A stretch of DNA of 49,075 bases from Novosphingobium hassiacum (GCF_014196055.1 NZ_JACICY010000003.1:446351-495425), one strand, 5' to 3'. Positions 17,132 to 26,683 are shown, numbered from the stretch's first letter. The notes: generated from the sequence alone by a model not told the origin. Translations and numbers: made by a program.

Positions 17132-18025
17132 TCACCCCCACAGATGCGCGCGATAACGGTCGAAGCACCGTTCACCACACACAAGTCGCATCAGCGCACC
17201 CTCGGCCATCGCCAATGCGCGACGCGGGTCTTCCTCGATCAGGGGGCGGAGCGCCTCGCGGTTCCAGTCCTCGCTGTGCTTCACGTCGAGCACGGCGTGC
17301 AGATCGAAATAGCGCCGCTCGCGGTCGTTCAGGCCGATCCGCCGCAGCCCGCGCGCAACGTTCGCCGAACGTCCTGGGGCGGTCAATTCGATCACACCTA
17401 ACGCGCCGACAGAATGCCACGCAAATCCGCGGTTAGTCGCCATCGCGGTCATCGCGTTGGCCAGCGCGAGGCTCTCCCAGACGGTGTTCTCGATCGTCGG
17501 CGCAACTTCGAGCGTGTCTGCCAGCGAGGCCAGCATCGGCCCGTGCATCCCCTTGCGATTGCCGCGCCCCATTTCGTCCCAGTAATTGCGCGCCAGTTCC
17601 AGCTTGGCGGTGACCGGCAACTTGACCTGCGTATAGGCAACCAGATCGTCGAACCCGGCCTCGCCGGCCGCTTCCTGCTCGAAGAACCATCGAAGCTGAT
17701 CTCGCGACGCATGCTCGGCAAGCCATGGGAACAGTGCATCGCCTTGGCCCGGCCCGGTGTCCTTCAGATCCTCGAACCACTCGCCGAACCCCTCGACCGA
17801 CTGTGGTGCTTCGCGCGCACGATCGGCGACTTCGGCCCGCAGTTCTTCTAGGAACGAGGCCTCCAGCCAGCGAAAATGCGCCTCGGTTTCGAAGTGCTCG
17901 GACCAGTTCTCCGCAGGAAATTGCGGTGAGAGGCGCTCACGGTTCCAGTGGGCCAGACCCTGCTGGAGGGCGTCGTTCTGGAACTGCGGTGCCGTCCGCG
18001 TTCTTGATAACAGAGTTGTTTGCAT
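17132..18025 (-). CDS. Haem-oxygenase-like diiron (HDO superfamily) protein
   Basis: The 297-residue all-helical product resembles iron-containing redox enzymes of the HDO superfamily. Candidate metal ligands lie in EQEAAGEAGFDDLVAY, ELARNYWDEMGRGN...MHGPM and DLHAVLDVKHSEDW, giving spaced Glu, Asp and His residues typical of a diiron site. Such proteins oxidise amino acids, fatty acids or other small molecules, so the substrate is unknown. A clear AAAGG sits five bases before the ATG. It is followed by a convergent-free gap and the UPF0178 gene. Confidence 0.75.
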   Translation of the reverse strand: MQTTLLSRTRTAPQFQNDALQQGLAHWNRERLSPQFPAENWSEHFETEAHFRWLEASFLEELRAEVADRAREAPQSVEGFGEWFEDLKDTGPGQGDALFPWLAEHASRDQLRWFFEQEAAGEAGFDDLVAYTQVKLPVTAKLELARNYWDEMGRGNRKGMHGPMLASLADTLEVAPTIENTVWESLALANAMTAMATNRGFAWHSVGALGVIELTAPGRSANVARGLRRIGLNDRERRYFDLHAVLDVKHSEDWNREALRPLIEEDPRRALAMAEGALMRLVCGERCFDRYRAHLWG

Positions 18026-18074
18026 GGCCTTTCAACGACATGCCTCACCCCCGGTTCCTTTCCGAACCGCAATA

Positions 18075-18230
18075 TCAGCCTGTCTTCTTCGCCTTGTGCG
18101 CGGCCAGCAGTTCATCCAGTTCCGCGATCCGGTCACGCTCTGGTGTCCCCTTGGGCAAGCCCTTCAAGCGGCACGCAGCCCACAGGCTCTTGCGCTCAGC
18201 TTCCAGCGCCTTGAGATAGAGATCGGCCAT
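18075..18230 (-). CDS. 51-residue helical protein coupled to rsgA
   Basis: This short frame reads MADLYLKALEAERK, then a basic middle (CRLKGLPKGTPERDR) and an acidic-helical end (IAELDELLAAHKAKK). It starts three bases after the rsgA stop, with AGGAAA positioned as its ribosome site, so it is probably co-translated with rsgA. Charged, Leu-rich and Cys-poor, it looks like a real small protein rather than noise. Function is unknown; a role near the ribosome is only suggested by its neighbour. Confidence 0.65.
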   Translation of the reverse strand: MADLYLKALEAERKSLWAACRLKGLPKGTPERDRIAELDELLAAHKAKKTG

Positions 18231-18233
18231 TTG

Positions 18234-19256
18234 CTATTTCCTTTTTCCGGGCAGTTTGGCGCGCGTCTTGCGCTCGGCCAACGTGCCGGTGTTGGTCTCG
18301 TCCTCGGTGGTCAGCTTCTGCCAGCGACCGAGTCGCGCCGGAGTCAAACTCCCCGCCTTTATCGCCGCCTGGATCGCGCACCCAGGCTCGCGCTCATGGC
18401 TGCAATTGGTGAAGCGGCATTCGAGCGTCAGCGCCACGATATCGTCGAACACTTCAGCAAGCCCGGTCGCGGCGTCGGACAACTGGAACTCGCGCATCCC
18501 CGGCGTGTCCATCAGCCAGCCGCCGCCGTCCAGCCGGTGCATCTGCCGCACCGTGGTGGTGTGCCGCCCCTTGCCGTCCTGCTCGCGCACCGCCTGCGTC
18601 AGGATCTCGTCGGACCCGCGCATCGTATTGACCAGCGTCGATTTACCCACGCCCGACGACCCCAGCAGAGCCACCGTCTCGCCCGGCCCGCAGCACGCCG
18701 CAAGCCGCGCGACGCTCGCCGGGTCCTTCGCGTTGACCGGTTCGACCTGCAATCCCGGCTGCAAGGCCCCCGCACGCTCGATAAAACTTTCGAGCCGCTC
18801 GGCCAGATCGATCTTGGTCAGCACCACCACCGGCCGCACGTTCACCTCGCGCGCAAGCACAAGATAGCGCTCAAGCCGCGGCACGCTGAAGTCCTGGTTG
18901 CACGACGCGACAATGAACAGCGTATCGACATTCGCCGCGACCAGCTGCAACCGCCGGTCGTCCCCCGGAGCCCGCCGCTTGAACAAGCTCGCCCGCTCAA
19001 GCAAGCGCACCGGCGCATGACTTTCGCGATCGATCAACAGCCAGTCGCCAACCGTCGGGCGATCCTCCTCGCCCGTGGAGTCCGGCATAAACGAGGAAAC
19101 CTGCGCGTCGATATTCTCGCCCGCCACCGCGACTTCGCCGCGATGCACTGCCATCACGCGTACCGGCTGCAACGTCGCCAGTTCGGTATCCGCCACCTGC
19201 GCGCCGAAAAACGGCCGCCAGCCAAGTTCGGTCAATGAAGCGCCGGTCGAATTCAT
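18234..19256 (-). CDS. rsgA: Ribosome small-subunit GTPase RsgA
   Basis: The product (340 residues from this start) has an N-terminal OB-fold region (VMAVHRGEVAVAG), then a circularly permuted GTPase: G4 TKID before G1 GSSGVGKST and G3 DTPGMRE. The C-terminal zinc-binding part has Cys and His residues (LECRFTNCSHEREPGC). RsgA matures the 30S subunit in the cytosol. The start is uncertain: ATGs at 19256 and 19268 are both possible and neither has a strong ribosome site. The long reading frame upstream overlaps the neighbouring flavoprotein gene and is not used. Confidence 0.92.
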   Translation of the reverse strand: MNSTGASLTELGWRPFFGAQVADTELATLQPVRVMAVHRGEVAVAGENIDAQVSSFMPDSTGEEDRPTVGDWLLIDRESHAPVRLLERASLFKRRAPGDDRRLQLVAANVDTLFIVASCNQDFSVPRLERYLVLAREVNVRPVVVLTKIDLAERLESFIERAGALQPGLQVEPVNAKDPASVARLAACCGPGETVALLGSSGVGKSTLVNTMRGSDEILTQAVREQDGKGRHTTTVRQMHRLDGGGWLMDTPGMREFQLSDAATGLAEVFDDIVALTLECRFTNCSHEREPGCAIQAAIKAGSLTPARLGRWQKLTTEDETNTGTLAERKTRAKLPGKRK

Positions 19257-19302
19257 CACGCGGCCCATACAGCGCAAAGCCTCGCTTGGATACGCCGCCT
19301 TT

Positions 19303-20223
19303 TCAACGCTCGCGCAACAGCAGTGCATCCTTCGCCAGATCGTTGCGGATGGCCGTCGCCGCCACCGCCGCCTGCCCCATTGCACTACTGATCTGGTCAA
19401 GCCCCTTGGTGACGTCGCCCGCCGCATAAAGCCCGGCAATGCTGGTCCGCTGGTGCGCGTCGATCACCAGACAGCCCTCCTCGCTCGCCTCCGCCCCCAG
19501 CGCGACCGCCAGTTCGGACCGGATCACCGACCCCAGCGCCGGGTAGACGCTATCGTAGCCGCACTCGCCCTGCGCCGTCGACACGATGATCTGCCCGCCA
19601 TCGATCCGCAGAGGGTGGCACGGCCCGTTGACCAAGGTCACGCCAGCATCACGCAAGGCCTGCTGATCCTTGTCCGACAGTGCATGCTCACCATCGGGCG
19701 CGATCAGACTGACATCGCGCGTGTACGTGCGCAGAAACAACGCCTCGGCACAGCCGTGATTGCCCGACCCGATCACACCCACGCGCTTGTCGGTCACCTC
19801 GTAGCCGTCGCAGATCGGACAATAGCGCAGCAACCCCCGCTCCAGCGCCACGTCATGAATCTCGGGCGCGACCGGCGGGCGATTGTTGACCACCCCGCTC
19901 GCCAGCAGCACCGAACGCGCCTCAACCCGCCGACCATCGATCTCGGCGACGAACACTTCGCCCTCGCGCACCAGCTTTTCGACCAGCGCCTGCTCGACCT
20001 CCACGCCGAACTCACCCGCCTGCTGGCGCATCCTCGCCAGCAGCTCGGTCCCGGCAACTCCGCCCGGATAGCCTGCATGGTTGTGCGTGCGCGGGATCAT
20101 AGCGGCGCGGCTCTTTCCGGCATCGACCACCGCGATCCGCAGATGAAACCGCGAAAGATAGATGGCAGCGGTCAGCCCAGCGGGACCTGCGCCGATCACG
20201 AGACAATCGAGAGGTTGTGCCAT
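19303..20223 (-). CDS. Thioredoxin-reductase-like FAD oxidoreductase
   Basis: The 306-residue product has an FAD motif (VIGAGPAGLTAAIYLSRF), a redox pair in CPICDGYE, an NAD(P) motif (GVIGSGNHGCAEA) and the closing FAD motif GLYAAGDVTKGLDQISSAMGQAAVAA. This is the class-II thioredoxin-reductase plan. Its electron acceptor may be a thioredoxin or another disulfide protein, as it lacks features that prove TrxB. The ATG at 20223 is preferred to the adjoining TTG at 20226. It is upstream of rsgA on the same strand, with a short gap. Confidence 0.87.
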   Translation of the reverse strand: MAQPLDCLVIGAGPAGLTAAIYLSRFHLRIAVVDAGKSRAAMIPRTHNHAGYPGGVAGTELLARMRQQAGEFGVEVEQALVEKLVREGEVFVAEIDGRRVEARSVLLASGVVNNRPPVAPEIHDVALERGLLRYCPICDGYEVTDKRVGVIGSGNHGCAEALFLRTYTRDVSLIAPDGEHALSDKDQQALRDAGVTLVNGPCHPLRIDGGQIIVSTAQGECGYDSVYPALGSVIRSELAVALGAEASEEGCLVIDAHQRTSIAGLYAAGDVTKGLDQISSAMGQAAVAATAIRNDLAKDALLLRER

Positions 20224-21155
20224 CAATGCGCAAGCCCTGCGCGGGCCAAAGGTTCCTCGATCTGCCCGCGCCGATCACGAAATAAGCCCCGTCGGCTCCG
20301 CTCGCCATCTGCTGCCATCGGGATAGAGGCGATCTTCTTTTGGCCGAACATCCGCAACTCGGAGTAATTCAAACTCCATTAGCGCACCATCTGCTATCCA
20401 GAACCATCATGATAACGGAGGTAATCGTGCCGAGCTTGGCACGGTGGCTGCACAGTAAAGGCAGACTTATACGAAGTAACCTGCGGGTCTAGCGGCAGGT
20501 AATAGGCATTGAAGAAGCCAACGCTACAGCTTGTTTCGATAGAGGCGCCCGCCCTCGGGGGCTACTCCTATGATGGAGGCAGATTAGCTCAGAAATTGCC
20601 CATGTGAGCTGTCCTACTATGCTTTGGGGGACTTGCCCAATGCACCTTCAGGAAGGCCAAGCTTTAACCTAGCAGCCCTATATTCCGGCGAACCCGGTAT
20701 TAGCTCCACCAGCATCGGCGGATGCCAAACCTTCGTTGATTTGCCTGGCTTGTCGCCGTCATTATGCGCTTCGTCCATCTCCAATAACTAGCATCCTGAG
20801 CATCGCGCACCAGATGGTTAATACTATTCCTTCTGTTAACACGCCTGATGTCCGTCCCAAGCCTCGCTCCAGAGTGGAAATGCAAAAGAATCAACGACAC
20901 ACTTCACTATTATTGTTATTTTAGCATCCTTATATTCATTTATTATTGTAAATTCTAAAATACAACTCAGTTAACTCTTGCGATACCCCTAATAATCGAA
21001 GAAATTCTGTCCCGCGAGCGCTACGTAAAGCGCGACGCATGAAATTGGCGCTCCAGACTGACTTCTCACGATTCGCCGCTTGGATTTGCGCTATTCGTCC
21101 ACGCGCAGCGCAACAGCCCGGCTCAATGTCGCCTTACAGTGCGCAGATCCGAAAA
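20224..21155. other. Gene-poor stretch before the lasso locus
   Basis: About 930 bases hold no credible gene. The part from 20,880 to 21,010 is clearly AT-richer than the flanks. A small palindrome (CGTGCC-N6-GGCACG, 20426-20443) is present. The composition change and lack of coding structure fit the edge of an acquired island. No RNA gene was recognised. Confidence 0.7.
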
Positions 21156-22358
21156 TCAGTGACTATGCAGCCAGTTGAGCATGGCCAATTCCCGGGCTGT
21201 GCTGGCCGATGTCGTGCCGAGGCGGCGTGCCGCCTGATACTTGGCTGCACGCGCGATGAGCCAGGCCGGATACGCCAGCCAGCGCAGCGGATTCGTTTGC
21301 CGCATTCCCATCATGCTGCCCAGGCTTACTGGGCTGGGGGTGAAAGCAGCGCGTATAGCCGTTAACAAACCGGGCAATTGGCCCTTGCGAAGGCTGAGAC
21401 GACGCATGAAGGCAAACCGATCAGCCTCATATTCATCCCGTAGAATAGCTTGCTCGGCGATGTCGACGTGGCCGGAAAGGGCTGAGCCAGAGGTGTCGAT
21501 GATATCCGGCACCCATGTCGCGCCATGGCGTCGTGCAAGGGCGGCAACCAATTGCAACGAGCGCATGACACGCATTTCGGCCGCCTGCTTCACCAACAGC
21601 GACCAATCGACCTTGCCCCCTGCCACCGCAAAGTGGAGATCCGCAAGGGTAAGCGGGCCGTTATCGAAGAAGTGATGCAACGTTGCATGTTCGACCAGAT
21701 GCAAAAAATTTGCGTGGGCCGACGGCACGCGGACAGTCTTGCCTGACAAGACCAGTTCTTGTGCGTCATCGTGTACCATTCGCACGAGCAATGGCTCCTG
21801 CACCCAGCCGCGTGCATTCAGGCGATGATGGACTTCAAGAGTTACACCACTTCGCTTGTCGAGCAGGTCGGGCAATTGATGACCGTAGTCCATGCCATAG
21901 AGGTTGGTCCATTCGGCAACCTCATAATCCCCTGTATCAACGAGAAGTTGTTGGGCGCGTTCGGCGACTTCAGGGGAGACCAGAAGGTCGATGTCGCGCA
22001 TGGGGCGAAGGCGGGCATCGGGATAATCGATGTGAGCCAGCCGCACCCCTTTGAGCGCAACCGGATGAATTGCATGCCGGGCCAGGATATCAATCACCTG
22101 CGTCAGTGCGATCTGATTGCCGAATGAAGACATGGCCTGAAAACGGCGCTGATCTTCGATCAGTGCAGCACAATCTGCTGGCACTAGCCCTTGCCGGCCC
22201 GCCCTTGTGATCGCCCTATCAACCAGTGGCAGAACGCGCATGTCCCTGGACAGCGAGACCAGCGTTTGCCATCCGGCAACGTCAAGTGCGTCAAGCTCGA
22301 CCCCAAAATCACGGTCAGGACACGCGCTGATGCGCAAGATCAGTGTCTCGGGCGGCAT
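21156..22358 (-). CDS. Nucleotidyltransferase-family tailoring protein of the lasso locus
   Basis: The 400-residue product matches the uncharacterised nucleotidyltransferase family found in kinase-containing RiPP clusters. Diagnostic segments are VALKGVRLAHIDYPDARLRPMRDIDLLVSPE (residues about 98-128, with the metal-binding Asp pair of DIDLLV), LEVHHRLN and FLHLVEHATLHHFFDNGPLTLADLHFAV. The family relates to polymerase-beta-like NTases and may add a nucleotide or sugar-nucleotide group, or act on a phosphorylated intermediate; activity here is unproven. It is the last gene of the minus-strand lasso arm, 105 bases after the ABC exporter. Confidence 0.85.
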   Translation of the reverse strand: MPPETLILRISACPDRDFGVELDALDVAGWQTLVSLSRDMRVLPLVDRAITRAGRQGLVPADCAALIEDQRRFQAMSSFGNQIALTQVIDILARHAIHPVALKGVRLAHIDYPDARLRPMRDIDLLVSPEVAERAQQLLVDTGDYEVAEWTNLYGMDYGHQLPDLLDKRSGVTLEVHHRLNARGWVQEPLLVRMVHDDAQELVLSGKTVRVPSAHANFLHLVEHATLHHFFDNGPLTLADLHFAVAGGKVDWSLLVKQAAEMRVMRSLQLVAALARRHGATWVPDIIDTSGSALSGHVDIAEQAILRDEYEADRFAFMRRLSLRKGQLPGLLTAIRAAFTPSPVSLGSMMGMRQTNPLRWLAYPAWLIARAAKYQAARRLGTTSASTARELAMLNWLHSH

Positions 22359-22463
22359 ACGGCTCGGTGGGTTCCTGGTATTGGGCTGCCCCGAAACTGA
22401 GCAGAACCGGGACGAATTCCATAGTCGATGCGACGTAACGTGTTCATCGCACTAAATATGACC

Positions 22464-24149
22464 TCAGCCTCTGTCAATTCGCCCGAGTTCCAAGCGCACG
22501 GTCTGATCCGCTATGCTTTCCAAAGCACCACCATGGGCGATGACGAGAATGGCGCATCGACCACGCAGGCGTAGAACGGCTTGGGCAATCGCGCGATCGT
22601 TCTCGGGATCCAGTGCATTGGCAGCTTCATCCAAAATCAACAACTGCGGGACGCGCATCATCGCCCGCGCAAGGATCAGGCGCTGGCGCTCCCCCCCTGA
22701 GAACTGATGTCCATTCTCACCCACCAAGGTATCGAGCCCATCAGGCATACGTTCGATGAAGTGTGCCGAGGCCTCCCTCAGGGCGGCATATAGCTCAGTG
22801 TCGTCCGCGTGGGGCTGTGCCCACAGCAAATTGTCGCGCACCGTTCCCGTGAACAGGATGGGTACCTGTTGAACGTAGGTGACGCGCGTGCGCCATGCCC
22901 GACGCAAGCTGAAGTCGACCGGCTCCCCGTCGATCAACAGCACCCCTGAATCGGGCCTCAGCAAGCCGCCGATCACATCGGCCAGCGTACTTTTGCCCGC
23001 GCCCGATGGGCCGAGCAAGGCGGTGATCTGTTGGACGGGGAGGTTTATGTTGACCGCATCAAGCGCGGGCACCTGACGTCCCGCATAGGTCAAGCTGACG
23101 TCGCGCAAGCCGATGGAATGGTGGGCCGATGGAACGGTGGCATCTGCGGGCAAGTCCGGCTCGCGCGCTGCTTCGGCTCGCTCGATCAGAGATAGTGCGG
23201 AATCGATCGACGGCCGTGCGTAAGCAATATCCTGAAGGCAGCCCTGTATTGCCATTAGAAGCGGGAATCCACGCGCAAACAGGGCAATCATCGGCAGGAG
23301 GACAACAAGATCGGCCTTCCAGAACTGCAGTGCCAGCCACACCACCAGCGCCAGCAGCCCCGCACTGCCGACCTGCAAGGCGACCTGACCCAGCCCATTT
23401 TCTCGCGTATACGTACGCTCAGCCGAATGTAGTGACGCAAGTTCACGCCTTAGTCGCTGTTCGGTAGCCCTTTCAGCGCCGAAGCTTTTGATGATCCGCA
23501 GTGCTGCCAGCCCCTCACCGAGCTCTGCGTAAATGCGTTCATAGACGTCGTTGAGTTCCCCACCCAACATGCGCGCTCGCAATCGCAGGCGGCGGAAGGA
23601 ATAGAGCACGGCCCCGCCGCCGATCAGCGCGCAGACCGTCATTACGGGCGAAATGGCGACTGCCGCTGCGCCAACTCCCAACAGCGTGATCACGGCAACT
23701 CCGCCGGACACTGAACGATCAATGCCAACCCCGACGCGGTCGAGCGTGGTGATCAACAGGCTGGCATTGTCGCTCTGGCGCATGCCGGAAAGCACCCGCC
23801 AGTCGCAATGCAACAGAGCATGCCAGGCGCGAATGCGCAGCCCATCGATGAGGTTACGCTGCACAGTGAGCGCTGCCATCGCGCGGTAGAAATTGAGCAG
23901 CGCGCGCAAGCCTATGAGGACCACGAATGCCAGCAGAAGCGGTCCCAGAGAGTCTTTTCCGCCAAGCAGGCTGGCGAAATTGCCAAGCGAGGATGGAAGG
24001 GCGCTCGTGTTGCTGAGTACGGCTACAATCGGCACGAGTAACACTAGGCCAATGCCTTCGGTCGCGGCCGAACCGATGGTCAGTGCGACCAGCGCCAGCG
24101 CTTGCCGGCGTTTGACATGGCTGTACAGGACACGGACAACGCGGCTCAG
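22464..24149 (-). CDS. Lasso-peptide ABC exporter (membrane domain fused to ATPase), CTG start
   Basis: The 561-residue product joins an N-terminal six-helix membrane domain to an ATPase with Walker A GPSGAGKST, signature FSGGERQRLILARAMM and Walker B LLILDEAANALD. It likely exports the mature peptide (the D protein) and gives self-immunity. No ATG fits: the first GTG (24044) would remove helix 1. The frame is open upstream, and a CTG at 24149 overlaps the B2 stop as CTGA (24149-24146), with AAAAGGA eight bases before. That start adds SRVVRVLYSHVKRRQALALV, a normal N-terminus for such transporters. Confidence 0.87.
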   Translation of the reverse strand: MSRVVRVLYSHVKRRQALALVALTIGSAATEGIGLVLLVPIVAVLSNTSALPSSLGNFASLLGGKDSLGPLLLAFVVLIGLRALLNFYRAMAALTVQRNLIDGLRIRAWHALLHCDWRVLSGMRQSDNASLLITTLDRVGVGIDRSVSGGVAVITLLGVGAAAVAISPVMTVCALIGGGAVLYSFRRLRLRARMLGGELNDVYERIYAELGEGLAALRIIKSFGAERATEQRLRRELASLHSAERTYTRENGLGQVALQVGSAGLLALVVWLALQFWKADLVVLLPMIALFARGFPLLMAIQGCLQDIAYARPSIDSALSLIERAEAAREPDLPADATVPSAHHSIGLRDVSLTYAGRQVPALDAVNINLPVQQITALLGPSGAGKSTLADVIGGLLRPDSGVLLIDGEPVDFSLRRAWRTRVTYVQQVPILFTGTVRDNLLWAQPHADDTELYAALREASAHFIERMPDGLDTLVGENGHQFSGGERQRLILARAMMRVPQLLILDEAANALDPENDRAIAQAVLRLRGRCAILVIAHGGALESIADQTVRLELGRIDRG

Positions 24150-24691
24150 GTCACTGTCCTTTTGCTCGCCCGAAATTCATGGAAATCAGACACGTCACCC
24201 CCGGTGACGACAATTTCTCCAGCGCACAGCCACGCATGGGCAAGCAATGCATGGTCGTCGCTGCGTCTTATGCCGACGGCTATGCGGGAAGCGATGGAGT
24301 GCCGTGCCAGCCAGCGACGGGCAGCAATGCACTGCACCAGACAATCCGACCGCCACGGAACGCGCGGCGCCATCACTTCGAACGCATAGCGCACACGCGA
24401 GATGCGGTGGAGGTTGAACGCTGTAAGCGATGTCTCTGGCTGTCCCTGCACCTGGTTGTACTGTAAAAGACCCAGCGTATTGACCGAATGTCGGCGCAAT
24501 GTGCGATGGGCTAGCGCAAGTTCCCAGACGGCGATGCACATATCCACCATGCCGGCAGGACCCAGCCGCAGCAATTTGGGCAATTCGCGAACCACTTGCC
24601 CGAACGAGACCTTGTCCTGCACCGGCCGCTGGAAAAGCAGCTCCTGCACGACTTCGGACGAAGTATTTGGTAAGGGCGGTGAAGAGGTCAT
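24146..24691 (-). CDS. Lasso-peptide leader protease (B2 protein)
   Basis: The 181-residue product has the transglutaminase-like cysteine protease core of lasso B2 proteins: WRSDCLVQCIAARRWLARHS, with the catalytic Cys, then AHAWLCAG with the His, then VTGGDVSDFHEF with the Asp. It cuts the leader off precursor A, together with the B1 protein that binds the leader. The ATG at 24691 is chosen because it leaves room for a promoter divergent from the cyclase gene; upstream ATGs at 24715 and 24745 are possible. Its stop is coupled to the exporter start. Confidence 0.86.
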   Translation of the reverse strand: MTSSPPLPNTSSEVVQELLFQRPVQDKVSFGQVVRELPKLLRLGPAGMVDMCIAVWELALAHRTLRRHSVNTLGLLQYNQVQGQPETSLTAFNLHRISRVRYAFEVMAPRVPWRSDCLVQCIAARRWLARHSIASRIAVGIRRSDDHALLAHAWLCAGEIVVTGGDVSDFHEFRASKRTVT

Positions 24692-24781
24692 TGCCGTTCG
24701 CTTGATTGCAGCCATGCTGGTAGGTGCGCAAGTGCAGCGAAGCAATCCCGTTTAGATTACAGAACTGACTGGAGTGCGAAT

Positions 24782-26683
24782 TTGAGCGGATTTGCGGCTA
24801 TCGTTCGTTTCGACAACCAACCTGTTGATACAGCAGTAATTTATCGCATGACCGCGGCGATGGACTTCCGGGCTCACGATGGCATTCGACACAAGACCGG
24901 CAAGACTTTCGCACTTGGCCACTGCACGTTTCATACAACCGCAGAGTCGCTTGAGGCAGATCAGCCATTGGTCAGCAGTGATGGTGAACTTGCCATCGTC
25001 ATGGATGGCTGGCTCGCCAACCCCGGCGAATTGCGCGCCGATCTGCTGGCGCGTAAAGCGAGACTGCGTGACAGCTCGGATGCCGAACTGATCCTCCATG
25101 CCTATGAGACGTGGGGCGATGATTGCGCCACGCGGATCGAAGGAGAGTTCGCGTTCGTCCTCTACGATGGGCGCACTCGGCGAGTATTCTGCGCCAAGGA
25201 CCATGCAGGTATGCGTCCTTTGCATTATCACTGGGACGGCCATCGGTTGTTGGTCGCGTCCGATATAGCTGCCGTGCTTGCAGCGGGTGATTTTGTTCAG
25301 ACACTGAACCCGGATGTTATGGCCGAGCGGCTTGTCAGTGAATTTCATTCGCTGGAGCAAACGGTCTGGACAGGCGTGTCACGCCTGCCGCTGGCGTCCA
25401 CCTTACGGATCGATGGAAGAGGGACGGTGCGGCGACGTTATTGGATGCCGCCAGCGGAAACTACGATTCGCTATAGCAGGGATGCAGAGTACTTTGACCA
25501 TTATCGCGACGTGCTGCTCGACAGCGTGCGGCGTGCGTCGCGCAGTCAGGTGCCGATCGGCTGCGAAGTGAGCGGAGGGCATGATTCTTCGGCCATCTTC
25601 GCACTGGCCCGGCGGCTGAAAGAACAGGGCGGACTGCTTTCGCCCGATGCGCTTGGCTTTACCCTATATGGTATCCCGGGCGAGATATCGGACGAAATCG
25701 AATACGCGCGCGATGTTGGGCGGTTTCTTGGCGTGCCGATCTTCGAAGCGGAATGCGCCGTTTCGGATTTGCCTTGGTTCAAGGCCAACGTCGCGCAGGA
25801 TCGCGACATGCCGTTCATGCCCAATAGCCAGTCCATGATCAATGAAGTCGAGCTTGTGAAGCACAAGGGATGCCGGGTCCTGCTCGATGGCGAGGGTGGT
25901 GACGAGTTTGTCGGGGGCTCGCCGCTTGTGCTGCATGAAATGCTGGTCAACGGAAATTGGCGCCGTCTTGGGCGCGAACTTCTGCTGATGCGACAAAGCC
26001 GCGGTTACAAGGGCGCTGCGCGCCGCTTTTTCCGGTTCGGGCTCAGGCCGTTGGCACCTCTTGCCCTCGATTGGGCCGTGTGGCGCTTCAGGCGTGCACA
26101 GGAACCTTGGGGCGACCACTTGGGCGCAGGACCGCACTGGGCGTCGAAGGAGGTCCGTGATCGGCTCAACTCAATGCGAGACCAGTCTCGCCAGCGCGAT
26201 GAGTTCTGGAAAATACGCCATCCGGTGCGCCGCAAATTGACGCGCGATCTGTTCGACCCGGGGTTTGACTACATGCGCGATGTGTCCGCCCGGCTAACCG
26301 CCCGTCTGGGGGTCGAGCTGCGCACGCCAATGTATAGCAAAAGGTATCTCGAGTTCATCTTCGGGTTGCCCGAGCAGACGAGATACCGTGACGGATGCCG
26401 CAAATTCATTCATCTCGGCGCGCTGCAAAACGACCTGCCTCAGTCTGTCTTGCAGCGTCGCGATAAGGCAGAATTCGGCTTTACTTTCGATCGTCATCTC
26501 CAGCCTTTGGCAGGCCTCTTTCGCGACGAAATTCCAGCAAAGGCGCCGCCGGAAATCTGTGAGGACGGCTTACGAAATCTTTATGAGAACTATGTGGAAA
26601 CCGGCAGCGGAGTCTGGGAGCTTTGGCGCATCTACGGATGGTATCTGTTGAAAAGTGGGGTTGCTGGGGGCAGCAGACCTTAG
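24782..26683 (+). CDS. Lasso cyclase (asparagine-synthetase-like C protein)
   Basis: The 633-residue product has an N-terminal Ntn-hydrolase-like domain (about 1-200) and a C-terminal synthetase domain. The ATP-pyrophosphatase loop is SGGHDSS (about 264-270), followed by LLDGEGGDEFVGG near 368-378. It would adenylate the ring-forming Asp side chain and close the macrolactam. Residue 2 is Ser rather than the glutaminase Cys, so it should not use glutamine. The start is a TTG with GGAG seven bases upstream. It lies divergent to B2 and is 717 bases ahead of the precursor gene, an unusual gap. Confidence 0.9.
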   Translation: MSGFAAIVRFDNQPVDTAVIYRMTAAMDFRAHDGIRHKTGKTFALGHCTFHTTAESLEADQPLVSSDGELAIVMDGWLANPGELRADLLARKARLRDSSDAELILHAYETWGDDCATRIEGEFAFVLYDGRTRRVFCAKDHAGMRPLHYHWDGHRLLVASDIAAVLAAGDFVQTLNPDVMAERLVSEFHSLEQTVWTGVSRLPLASTLRIDGRGTVRRRYWMPPAETTIRYSRDAEYFDHYRDVLLDSVRRASRSQVPIGCEVSGGHDSSAIFALARRLKEQGGLLSPDALGFTLYGIPGEISDEIEYARDVGRFLGVPIFEAECAVSDLPWFKANVAQDRDMPFMPNSQSMINEVELVKHKGCRVLLDGEGGDEFVGGSPLVLHEMLVNGNWRRLGRELLLMRQSRGYKGAARRFFRFGLRPLAPLALDWAVWRFRRAQEPWGDHLGAGPHWASKEVRDRLNSMRDQSRQRDEFWKIRHPVRRKLTRDLFDPGFDYMRDVSARLTARLGVELRTPMYSKRYLEFIFGLPEQTRYRDGCRKFIHLGALQNDLPQSVLQRRDKAEFGFTFDRHLQPLAGLFRDEIPAKAPPEICEDGLRNLYENYVETGSGVWELWRIYGWYLLKSGVAGGSRP

